Part shown: positions 1 through 6,150 of the stretch, piece after piece
Numbering within the stretch: the stretch's first letter is position 1
Layout of the letters: the number at the start of each line of letters is the position of its first letter
Assembly: GCA_023430065.1 (NCBI GenBank)
Contig: JAEZCG010000255.1
Location: 1 to 6,150, forward strand
DNA length: 6,150 bases
Source: Pseudomonadota bacterium
Lineage (GTDB): Bacteria > Pseudomonadota > Gammaproteobacteria > Burkholderiales > SHXO01
Reading direction: 5' to 3'
Translations under genes and position numbers: made by a program
The notes under the pieces: model-generated
What the model saw: only the letters and a program-made list of their open reading frames with translations
Told to the model about the DNA's origin: nothing
The model's database searches: none

Positions 1-1606
1 GTTCTGCGTCCCGGGCGAGAGTTATCTGGCCGTGATCGATGCGCTCTATGACGTACGGGATCGTATTGCCCTGGTAGTTTGTCGCCAGGAGGGGGGCGCG
101 GCGTTCATGGCCGAAGCCTACGGCAAGCTTACTGGGCGCCCTGGAATCTGTATGGTGACGCGCGGTCCGGGCGCAACCAACGCGAGCATAGGAGTGCACA
201 CCGCCTACCAGGATTCCACACCGATGATCCTGTTCATCGGTCAGATCGGGAGCGACGTCGTCGAGCGCGAGGCGTTCCAGGAGGTCGACTACCGGCGGAT
301 GTTCGGGCAGATGGCGAAATGGGTGGCGCAGATCGATCGTGCCGATCGAGTGCATGAGTACGTCAGCCACGCGTATCACGTCGCGGTGTCGGGACGTCCC
401 GGCCCGGTCGTGCTCTCGCTTCCCGAGGGCATGTTGGCGGCGCAGGCAGCGGCCGTCGCCGCGCGCCCGTATCACAAGGTCAAGGCCTTCCCCGGCGCAG
501 GACAGTTGAGCGAGCTCGCACAAATGCTCGGTGCGGCGCAGCGCCCGCTACTGCTGCTCGGTGGCGGGGACTGGAGCGAGAAGGCATGTACGGACATCCG
601 CGCGTTCGCGGAAACCTGGAAGCTGCCGGTCACATGCAGCTTCCGGCGCCAGGATCTGCTCGACAACCGTCACGATCAGTACGCGGGCGAGATCGGCATC
701 GCCACGGGCGCGGATCTGAAGAAACGAGTCGCGGAATCCGATCTCATTGTCGCCGTCGGTCCCCGCCTCGGCGAGATGACCACGAGCGGTTACACGCTGC
801 TGTCCATTCCGCAGGTGCGCCAGCGCTTCGTGCACGTGCATCCCGGTGCCGACGAGCTCGGCCGCGTGTACCAGGCCGACCTGATGATCAACGCCGGCAT
901 GGCAGAGTTTGCCGCTGCCGCGCGTGCGCTTGCACCCGTGTCGGCACCCGGCTGGGAATCGTGGACCCGCACGCTGCGCGCCGAATATCTGAAGACCATC
1001 GAGCCCGTGCCGGTACCCGGACCGGTGAACATGAGCGAGGTGCTGGCATGGATGAATGCGCACCTTCCCGCCGGCAGCATCGTCACGAACGGCGCAGGAA
1101 ATTTTTCGGGCTGGCCGCAGCGCTTCTACCAGTACACCGGATATCGCACGCAGCTCGGACCGACGAACGGCGCGATGGGATACGGAGTGCCGGCTGCAAT
1201 CGCCGCGAAGATGGTGCACCCCGAGCGCATCGTCGTGTGCTTCTCCGGCGACGGCGATTTCATGATGACCGGACAGGAGCTTGCGACCGCGATGCAATAC
1301 GATGCGCCGGTCGTGTTCGTCCTCGTGAATAACGGGATGTACGGCACGATCCGCATGCACCAGGAGCGTGAATACCCGGCGCGCGTTCACGGCACGGCGC
1401 TGAGCAATCCGGATTTCGTGGCACTGGCGCGCGCCTATGGAGCGCATGGGGAGCTGGTCGAGCGTACCGACCAGTTCGCGGCTGCATTCGAACGCGCGCT
1501 GTCGTCGGGGAGGCCGGCGCTGCTGGAAGTGCGGCTCGATCCCGAGGCGATCACCACGCGTACGACGCTGTCGGCGATCCGCAAAGCGGCGCAGGCAAAG
1601 AGCTGA
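1..1606 (+). CDS. Thiamine-diphosphate-dependent enzyme, acetolactate synthase-like (5' partial)
   Basis: This gene encodes a cytoplasmic ThDP-dependent enzyme of the acetolactate synthase/pyruvate oxidase/benzoylformate decarboxylase superfamily. The reading frame is open from base 2 (residues FCVPGES). That is the usual start of the N-terminal pyrimidine-binding domain, so roughly 20-25 residues are missing upstream, and the GTG at 32 is internal. The conserved activating Glu lies in RQEGGAA (codon 89-91) and is followed by TRGPGATNA and AFQEVD. A Rossmann-like central domain spans about 520-950. The C-terminal ThDP/Mg site has GDG at 1247-1255 and NN at 1328-1333, 24 residues apart, as in the family. 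The complete protein would be about 555-560 residues, normal for the family. The central domain reads GPRLGEMTTSG (758-790) where true acetolactate synthases have an FAD-contacting GARFDDRVTG-type segment. A role in branched-chain amino acid synthesis is therefore doubtful, and the substrate is unknown. No regulatory-subunit gene follows. The superfamily call is very secure; the specific reaction is not. Confidence 0.95.
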   Translation, partial: FCVPGESYLAVIDALYDVRDRIALVVCRQEGGAAFMAEAYGKLTGRPGICMVTRGPGATNASIGVHTAYQDSTPMILFIGQIGSDVVEREAFQEVDYRRMFGQMAKWVAQIDRADRVHEYVSHAYHVAVSGRPGPVVLSLPEGMLAAQAAAVAARPYHKVKAFPGAGQLSELAQMLGAAQRPLLLLGGGDWSEKACTDIRAFAETWKLPVTCSFRRQDLLDNRHDQYAGEIGIATGADLKKRVAESDLIVAVGPRLGEMTTSGYTLLSIPQVRQRFVHVHPGADELGRVYQADLMINAGMAEFAAAARALAPVSAPGWESWTRTLRAEYLKTIEPVPVPGPVNMSEVLAWMNAHLPAGSIVTNGAGNFSGWPQRFYQYTGYRTQLGPTNGAMGYGVPAAIAAKMVHPERIVVCFSGDGDFMMTGQELATAMQYDAPVVFVLVNNGMYGTIRMHQEREYPARVHGTALSNPDFVALARAYGAHGELVERTDQFAAAFERALSSGRPALLEVRLDPEAITTRTTLSAIRKAAQAKS

Positions 1607-1644
1607 GGATCAGGCCGATCGTTCGCGGAAACTTGGACCTTGCG
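1607..1644. other. Short convergent intergenic gap
   Basis: These 38 bases separate the stop codons of two convergent genes. I see no GC-rich stem followed by a T-run on either strand. The only symmetry is a weak GATC-N5-GATC pair near 1608-1620. Any terminator here would have to be Rho-dependent or lie inside the flanking coding sequence. Confidence 0.6.
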
Positions 1645-2619
1645 TCACTCCATGGCCACCCCGGTTTGTTTGACCACGCGAGCCCATTTGGCGATCTCGG
1701 CTCGCGTCAGTTCGGCGAGCTGTGCGGCGCTACCCGGCGCTGGCTGTAGACCCTGTTCGCGCAGTCGCTCCGCCACGGTGGGCAGGGCGATCGCCTTGCG
1801 CACTTCCGCGTTGAGGCGCTGCGCCACTGCGGGCGGTGTGTGCGCCGGTGCGTACAGGGCATACCAGGAGGTGACCTCGTAGCCGGCCAGCCCGGCTTCC
1901 TGCATGGTCGGCACGCCCGGAAGTTGCGCTGTGCGTCGGGACGAGGTCACGGCGAGTGGCGTGAGCTTGCCTGCCTGGATGTGCGGAAGCGCCGTCGCAA
2001 GATTGTCGAAGATGATCTGTACCTGGCCGCCGAGCAGGTCGATGAGCGCGGGGGCACTGCCCTTGTAGGGAACGTGGACCAATTCCACGCCAGCGGCGAG
2101 CTCGAACAGCGCGGCGGACAGATGCAGTGTCGTGCCGCTGCCGCTGGATGCGTAGGCGATGGTGGCCGGTTTCTCCTTGGCCAGACGGATCAAGTCGGCA
2201 ACGGATCGGGCGCCGAGCTTCGGATTCACGGCCAGCACGTTCGGTTGTGTGATCAGCAGCGAAATGGGCGTGAAATCCTTCTGCGCGTCGTAAGGCAGGC
2301 TCGGGTACAGGCTTGGCGCAATGCCGTGGGTCGCGATCGTTCCCAGCAGCAGCGTATGGCCGTCCGCACGCGCCTTGGCGACCAGCGCGGCGCCAATGGT
2401 GCCGGCGGCGCCTGGCCGGTTCTCCACGATCACCCCCTGCCCGAGCGACTTGGACAGCTGATCGGCGATCAGGCGCGCCACCAGATCGACGCCACCTCCG
2501 GGTGCGTATGGGGCGACGATCCTGATCGTCTTGGTGGGGTACTGCTGCCCCAGGGCGATGGTGGGCACACATAGCGCCATCAACAGCCAGAGCAGGCGCG
2601 CGAGAGCCGTCCGGCACAT
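1645..2619 (-). CDS. Tripartite tricarboxylate transporter substrate-binding protein (Bug/TctC family)
   Basis: This is the periplasmic solute-binding protein of a TTT transporter. It binds a small, usually carboxylated, ligand and presents it to the TctA/TctB membrane complex. The 324 residues match the usual Bug length. A Sec signal peptide is visible: Arg3 and Arg8, a hydrophobic core at about 9-21, and likely cleavage after ALG (residue 24), leaving QQYPTK at the mature N-terminus. Family motifs follow in order: PYAPGGGVD (37-45, ligand loop), ENRPGAAG (66-73), YASSGSGTT (156-164), HVPYKGSAPAL (182-192) and GVPTMQEAG (235-243). The ATG lies 3 bases after the upstream hydrolase stop, with no clear Shine-Dalgarno, so translational coupling is likely. 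Starting at Met14 would remove the basic end of the signal peptide, so the first ATG is preferred. Bug proteins are highly multiplied in Burkholderiales and differ in ligand; the ligand cannot be predicted here. It is the last gene of the run. Confidence 0.96.
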   Translation of the reverse strand: MCRTALARLLWLLMALCVPTIALGQQYPTKTIRIVAPYAPGGGVDLVARLIADQLSKSLGQGVIVENRPGAAGTIGAALVAKARADGHTLLLGTIATHGIAPSLYPSLPYDAQKDFTPISLLITQPNVLAVNPKLGARSVADLIRLAKEKPATIAYASSGSGTTLHLSAALFELAAGVELVHVPYKGSAPALIDLLGGQVQIIFDNLATALPHIQAGKLTPLAVTSSRRTAQLPGVPTMQEAGLAGYEVTSWYALYAPAHTPPAVAQRLNAEVRKAIALPTVAERLREQGLQPAPGSAAQLAELTRAEIAKWARVVKQTGVAME

Positions 2620-2622
2620 CGC

Positions 2623-4212
2623 TCAGAAGCCCACGGCTTGACCGTCGCGGCGGGGCTCCGAAGCTGCCACGTAGCCGCCAGCGATGCGGCGAATGAGCTG
2701 CGCGGAGCCGAACTCCATGTTCCAGCGTTCCACCTGTCGGATCTTGTGTCCCAGGGCGGCGAGCCCCGCTACGGCGGACGCCGGCATGTGGTGCTCGACG
2801 ATCACGCCGGCATCGGCGGTGATCTTCCAGCGCGGGGCATCCGCTGCTGCTTGCGGATTCTGACCGTGGTCCGCCGTACGGATCATCATCTGCACATGGC
2901 CCTGCGCCTGCATGTCCGCACCCATGACACCGAAGCTCATCAGCGCCTTGCCCTCTTGCGTCGCGAAGGCCGGGATGATGGTGTGGAAGGGTCGCTTGCG
3001 TGGGCCCACGCAGTTGGGATGAGCGGGGTCGAGGGAGAAAGCGGAGCCGCGATTCTGCAGACTGATGCCTGTCTCCGGCACCACCACGCCGGATCCGAAT
3101 CCTGCGTAGTTCGACTGGATATAGGACACCATCATCCCCGACGCATCGGCGGCGGTCAGATAGACGGTGCCGGACGTGGGCGGAACGCCCGCACCGTACG
3201 TCTGTGCTCGCTTGCGGTCGATGCGTGCGGCCCGCTGCTTCAGATAGCCGGGGTCGAGCAGGTCTGCGGCGCCCACACGCATCACGCGCGGATCGGCGAC
3301 ATGCGCGTACACGTCCGCGAATGCGAGCTTCATGGCCTCGATCTGCAGATGCAGGCTTTCGGGCGATTCGGGTGGCAGGCTCGCGAGATCGAAGTGCTCG
3401 AGGATGCCGAGCGTGATCAGCGCGGCGATGCCCTGACCGTTGGGGGGAATCTCGTGCAGGCGCAGCGAACGGTAGTCCTGTGCGATCGGTTCCACCCAGT
3501 CTGGCCGATGCGCGGCCAGGTCGTCCTCGGCCATTGCGCCGCCCTGGGCTTTGCTGGCCGCCGCGATCCGGGCCGCCAGTTCGCCCCGATAGAACGCCTC
3601 GCCCTTCGTCGCGGCGATCGCGCGCAGGGTATGCGCCTGATGCGGGAAGCGGAACAGTTCGCCGGCCCGCGGTGCGCGCCCACCCGGCATGAATGCCTCG
3701 GCGAAGCCCGGCTGCTGCGCGAAGCGTTCGATCTGGCTCTCCCACTGACGGGCAACGGTAGGCGAAACCAGGAACCCGTGCTCGGCGTACCTGATGGCCG
3801 GTTCGAAAAGATCGGCAAACGCAAGCCTGCCGAAACGCTGCGAGATGGCGGCCCATGCGGACACGACGCCGGGCACCGTCACGCAATCCCAGCCGACCGT
3901 CGGCATCGCGTCGCGTCCTGCAAAGCGCGTCGCGTTCCATGCAGCCGGTGAATGGCCCGAGGCGTTCAGGCCGTGCAAGGTCGAGCCGTCCCAAAGCAGC
4001 GCGAACGCATCGGAGCCGATGCCGTTCATGACTGGCTCGACGACGGTCAGCGTGATGGCCGTGGCGACGATGGCATCGGCGGCATTGCCGCCGGCTTGAA
4101 GCATGCGCAGACCGGCCTGCGCGGCAAGCGGTTGCGACGTTGCCACCACGTTTGCCGCGAGTACGGGCATGCGCTGCGAGGGGTAGGGGAATTCCCAAGA
4201 AGAAGTCTGCAT
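2623..4212 (-). CDS. Gamma-glutamyltransferase-family Ntn hydrolase (YwrD/PA0164/HpxW-like)
   Basis: This 529-residue protein has the whole gamma-glutamyltransferase fold. The N-terminal part carries VVATSQPLAAQAGLRML, GGNAADA (41-47) and VVEPVMNGIGSDAFA (57-71). The predicted autoprocessing site and nucleophile is Thr349, in SGTVYLTAAD (codon 3166-3168). Cleavage would give a large subunit of 348 residues and a small one of 181. FGSGVVVPETG (372-382), NRGSAFSLDP (387-396) and GPRKRPFHTIIPA (403-415) follow. Classical enzymes have TTH at the nucleophile and PGGS in the oxyanion region. Here these are TVY and FGVMGADMQAQGH (427-439), as in a divergent branch that includes B. subtilis YwrD and the oxamate amidohydrolase HpxW. 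No signal peptide is seen, so the enzyme should be cytoplasmic, unlike periplasmic glutathione-degrading Ggt. The ATG is 1 base from the TctA stop and has AGGAAA upstream. Hydrolysis of an amide on a compound imported by the neighbouring transporter is my inference; the substrate is unknown. Confidence 0.93.
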   Translation of the reverse strand: MQTSSWEFPYPSQRMPVLAANVVATSQPLAAQAGLRMLQAGGNAADAIVATAITLTVVEPVMNGIGSDAFALLWDGSTLHGLNASGHSPAAWNATRFAGRDAMPTVGWDCVTVPGVVSAWAAISQRFGRLAFADLFEPAIRYAEHGFLVSPTVARQWESQIERFAQQPGFAEAFMPGGRAPRAGELFRFPHQAHTLRAIAATKGEAFYRGELAARIAAASKAQGGAMAEDDLAAHRPDWVEPIAQDYRSLRLHEIPPNGQGIAALITLGILEHFDLASLPPESPESLHLQIEAMKLAFADVYAHVADPRVMRVGAADLLDPGYLKQRAARIDRKRAQTYGAGVPPTSGTVYLTAADASGMMVSYIQSNYAGFGSGVVVPETGISLQNRGSAFSLDPAHPNCVGPRKRPFHTIIPAFATQEGKALMSFGVMGADMQAQGHVQMMIRTADHGQNPQAAADAPRWKITADAGVIVEHHMPASAVAGLAALGHKIRQVERWNMEFGSAQLIRRIAGGYVAASEPRRDGQAVGF

Positions 4213-4213
4213 G

Positions 4214-5716
4214 TCAGGTTTCCTGAAAAGCTTCTTCGCGCTTGCGGCGAACCGCCGGAAGCACGACGAGTATGAGAAGGACGGCAGCGATCAGCAGCAT
4301 GCTCATCGACAACGGTCGGGTGATGAAGACGCCGGGATCGCCGCGCGAGATCGTCATTGCCTTGCGCAAGTTCTCCTCGAGCATGGGCCCCAGCACGAAC
4401 CCCAGCATCAGCGGAGCCGGCTCGCACCGGAACTTGATGAATGCGTAGCCGAGCAAACCAAAGAACACCGCCAGGCCGACGTCGAACACCGAATTGTTCA
4501 GGCTGTAGATGCCGATGCAGCAGAGCACCAGGATGGCCGGGTAGAGAAGGCGGTAGGGAACGGAGAGGAGCTTCACCCAGATCCCGATCATGGGCAGGTT
4601 GAGGATGACGAGCAGCAGGTTCCCGATCCACATGCTGGCGATCATCCCCCAGAACAATTCGGGGCGCTCCTGCATGACCTGCGGCCCTGGCTGGATGCCG
4701 TGGATGATCATTGCCCCGACCATCAGGGCCATGACGGCGTTGGACGGAATTCCGAGGGTCAGCAGGGGAATGAAGGAGGTCTGCGCGCCCGCATTGTTGG
4801 CAGACTCGGGTCCGGCGACGCCCTCGATGGCGCCTTTGCCGAAGCGGGACGGATCCTTTGCGAGCTTCTTCTCCGCCATGTACGACGCGAACGCGCCGAG
4901 GACCGATCCGCCGCCGGGCAAGATGCCGAGGATGGATCCGATTCCGGTCCCGCGCAGCACCGCTTTCCAGGCGAGGCGAAAGTCTTCGCGAGTGGGCCAG
5001 AGGCCCGTGATGCTCTTCGTGAACACTTCCCGGTTCTCGCCGCGTTCCAGATTGGCAATGATCTCACCGAAAGCGAAGATGCCCATGGCGACCACGACGA
5101 AACCGATGCCGTCGGTGAGCTGGGGCAGGCCGAAGGTGTAGCGCATCCGCCCGACTTCGGGATCGGCGCCGACGAGTCCCAGCAGAATGCCGAGCAGGAT
5201 CATGGCGACTGCCTTCAGCAGGGACCCGTGGGCAAGGGTGACCGCCGCGACCAGACCCAGGACCATCAGGGAGAAACGCTCGGCCGGCCCGAACTTGAAG
5301 GCGAGTTCCGCCAGGGGCGGGGCAAGTGTCGCGAGAATCAGCGTCGCCACACAGCCGGCGAAGAAAGATCCCAGCGCGGCGATCGCGAGTGCAGCCCCGG
5401 CGCGTCCCTGGCGCGCCATCTGGTAGCCGTCCAGGCAGGTCACCACGGACGAGGCCTCCCCGGGAAGGTTGACCAGGATGGAGGTGGTGGAACCTCCGTA
5501 CTGCGCGCCGTAGTAGATGCCGGCGAGCATGATCAGCGCAGAGGCGGGCTCGAAGTGGAACGTGATGGGCAGTAGCATGGCGATGGTCGCCACCGGCCCG
5601 ATGCCGGGGAGCACACCGATCAACGTGCCGAGCGCCACGCCGATGAAGCAGAACGCAAGGTTCTGCCAGGTGAGTGCGACCGCGAATCCGGTGCCCAGAT
5701 TGGCGAGCAGATCCAC
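4214..5716 (-). CDS. tctA: Tripartite tricarboxylate transporter large permease TctA
   Basis: This is the large integral inner-membrane subunit of a TTT secondary transporter, which uses an ion gradient together with TctB and a periplasmic binding protein. I place the start at the GTG at 5714-5716. It begins a typical TctA N-terminus (V/M-DLLANLGTGFAVAL), lies 2 bases after the TctB stop, and gives 500 residues, the usual length. The frame stays open to 6001, but the extra residues are TctB sequence read out of frame and look nothing like TctA. Two copies of the family glycine/proline motif are visible: GTLIGVLPGIGP (30-41) and GSILGILPGGGS (260-271). Other conserved parts are YYGAQYGGSTTSILVNLPGE (68-87) and GPESANNAGAQTSFIPLLTLG (302-322). 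About 11-12 hydrophobic segments span the protein, ending in a basic tail (RRKREE). The last codons contain the Shine-Dalgarno of the next gene. The family call is certain; the transported compound is unknown. Confidence 0.96.
   Translation of the reverse strand: MDLLANLGTGFAVALTWQNLAFCFIGVALGTLIGVLPGIGPVATIAMLLPITFHFEPASALIMLAGIYYGAQYGGSTTSILVNLPGEASSVVTCLDGYQMARQGRAGAALAIAALGSFFAGCVATLILATLAPPLAELAFKFGPAERFSLMVLGLVAAVTLAHGSLLKAVAMILLGILLGLVGADPEVGRMRYTFGLPQLTDGIGFVVVAMGIFAFGEIIANLERGENREVFTKSITGLWPTREDFRLAWKAVLRGTGIGSILGILPGGGSVLGAFASYMAEKKLAKDPSRFGKGAIEGVAGPESANNAGAQTSFIPLLTLGIPSNAVMALMVGAMIIHGIQPGPQVMQERPELFWGMIASMWIGNLLLVILNLPMIGIWVKLLSVPYRLLYPAILVLCCIGIYSLNNSVFDVGLAVFFGLLGYAFIKFRCEPAPLMLGFVLGPMLEENLRKAMTISRGDPGVFITRPLSMSMLLIAAVLLILVVLPAVRRKREEAFQET
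4219..4224 (-). promoter_or_regulatory. Shine-Dalgarno (AGGAAA) of the hydrolase gene, inside the tctA 3' end
   Basis: AGGAAA sits 6 bases before the ATG at 4212 and overlaps the final Gln-Glu-Thr codons of tctA. Ribosomes ending tctA would reach it directly, so translation of the hydrolase is probably coupled to that of the permease. Confidence 0.7.
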
Positions 5717-5718
5717 GT

Positions 5719-6150
5719 CTATTCCGGCCAGAGCTTGAATGGCAGTCCCAGGCCCATGGTGAACAAACCCACCGCCAGGACAACCATGACGATGCTCACC
5801 AGAACGATCTCGCCCCAGTGCGGCTGCCCCCGTGCCAGGGAACTGACCACCACCACGCCGACCACGGCGAGGATGATGCCGAAATCCTCGACCGCGAGGG
5901 CGAACAGCGCCACCGACGCGAGGACGAGGAGCAGCGGCCGCATGGCTGTCCTGCCGATGGATTCGCCACGCATGAGCACGCCGCGCAGCATCAGGAGGCA
6001 CCCGAGCAGGGCGACCAGCCCCCCCAGGATCATCGGGAAATAGCCCGGCCCCATGCGCATGGCGGTGCCCATGGCGTAGTCGCGACCGATGACGAGGGCG
6101 ACGGCGCCGAACCCGACGAACAGCAGCCCCGACCAGAAATCCTGCTGGCC
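5719..6150 (-). CDS. tctB: Tripartite tricarboxylate transporter small permease TctB (5' partial)
   Basis: This is the small membrane subunit of the TTT transporter, working with TctA in the inner membrane. The frame is open to the window edge. The codons between 6150 and 6073 read QQDFWSGLLFVGFGAVAL and then VIGRDYA, the standard beginning of TctB. The ATG at 6072 is therefore internal, and only a few residues should be missing beyond 6150. The window holds 143 residues, close to the family's full length. The hallmark MGPGYFP is at about 6034-6054. Four hydrophobic stretches are visible: the FWSGLLF segment, the segment after MGPGYFP, a long one around LLLVLASVALFALAVEDFGI, and a last one around VLVSIVMVVLAVGLFTMGL. 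The stop is 2 bases before the TctA start. It is the first gene of the visible minus-strand run; its promoter lies outside the window. Substrate specificity cannot be read from TctB. Confidence 0.94.
   Translation of the reverse strand, partial: GQQDFWSGLLFVGFGAVALVIGRDYAMGTAMRMGPGYFPMILGGLVALLGCLLMLRGVLMRGESIGRTAMRPLLLVLASVALFALAVEDFGIILAVVGVVVVSSLARGQPHWGEIVLVSIVMVVLAVGLFTMGLGLPFKLWPE
5722..5725 (-). promoter_or_regulatory. Probable Shine-Dalgarno for tctA (GGAA)
   Basis: GGAA lies 5 bases upstream of the GTG at 5716, inside the last codons of tctB. It is a modest match, but it supports the GTG start over the long open extension further upstream. The position inside tctB fits coupled translation of the two permease subunits. 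Confidence 0.5.

Larger units (their letters stand above)
1645..6150 (-). other. Predicted operon: tctB-tctA-GGT-like hydrolase-tctC-like
   Basis: Four genes on the same strand have gaps of 2, 1 and 3 bases, and no promoter or terminator fits between them. The three transport genes make a complete TTT system (small permease, large permease, binding protein). The hydrolase gene lies between the large permease and the binding protein, which argues for shared expression and a shared substrate pathway. The operon may begin further upstream, beyond 6150. Confidence 0.85.

Noticed and set aside
330..352. GATCGATCG and CGATCGA repeats near 330-350
   Set aside because: These short tetranucleotide matches lie within the coding frame of the ThDP enzyme, with no regular spacing or larger palindrome.
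548..1447. A 299-codon open frame on the minus strand inside the ThDP enzyme gene
   Set aside because: It is antisense to intact ThDP motifs, is His/Arg-rich, and has no recognisable domain.
1607..1644. Possible bidirectional terminator between the convergent genes
   Set aside because: Only a weak 4-base GATC symmetry is present, with no strong stem and no T-run on either strand.
2557..2619. Possible lipoprotein signal in the binding protein (Cys17)
   Set aside because: The residues before Cys17 (MAL) do not fit a lipobox, which needs a small residue just before the Cys. A standard signal-peptidase I site after ALG (22-24) fits better.
2638..3951. A 437-codon open frame on the plus strand opposite the hydrolase gene
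   Set aside because: It is antisense to a well-supported conserved gene, and its low-complexity Arg/His/Gly-rich translation has no family motif.
1730..4198. An 822-codon open frame on the minus strand overlapping the hydrolase and binding-protein genes
   Set aside because: It is out of frame with two clear genes, is very rich in Arg/Ala/Gly, and has no recognisable domain. Long shadow frames are expected in GC-rich coding DNA.
4211..5575. A 454-codon open frame on the plus strand opposite tctA
   Set aside because: The translation is dominated by Asp, Glu, His, Gln and Arg, the usual antisense image of a hydrophobic membrane protein in GC-rich DNA. No domain or credible start context is seen.
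5717..6001. N-terminal extension of tctA up to 6001
   Set aside because: The extension is tctB read in another frame. The GTG at 5716 begins a family-typical N-terminus and gives the normal length.

Overview
The window comes from a GC-rich bacterial chromosome and is almost fully coding, with very short gaps. A Bug/TctC-type periplasmic binding protein encoded with TctA and TctB membrane proteins, high GC, and a catabolic style of gene neighbourhood suggest a betaproteobacterium, probably Burkholderiales (Bordetella, Achromobacter, Cupriavidus or a relative). This placement is an inference from gene content and protein style. No RNA gene or single-copy marker is present to confirm it.

Layout. 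Positions 1-1606 (+ strand) hold a thiamine-diphosphate-dependent enzyme of the acetolactate synthase-like superfamily, cut at its 5' end by the window edge. A 38-bp convergent gap follows. From 6150 back to 1645 (- strand) lies a tightly packed four-gene run, in transcription order: TctB (5' end cut by the window edge), TctA, a gamma-glutamyltransferase-family Ntn hydrolase, and a Bug/TctC solute-binding protein. The gaps between these genes are 2, 1 and 3 bases, so one transcript with translational coupling is very likely. The promoter would lie beyond 6150.

How the genes may work together. TctC captures a carboxylate in the periplasm, TctA/TctB move it across the inner membrane, and the gamma-glutamyltransferase-like enzyme, which has no export signal, probably hydrolyses an amide bond in the imported compound inside the cell. 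The hydrolase belongs to the YwrD/PA0164/HpxW-like branch rather than the classical glutathione-processing branch. Its substrate cannot be read from the sequence. The convergent ThDP enzyme may belong to the same catabolic locus but is on the other strand, so this link is weaker. I see no mobile element, CRISPR array, tRNA or rRNA. The window looks like an ordinary catabolic/transport locus, with the hydrolase placed between TctA and TctC as its most informative feature.
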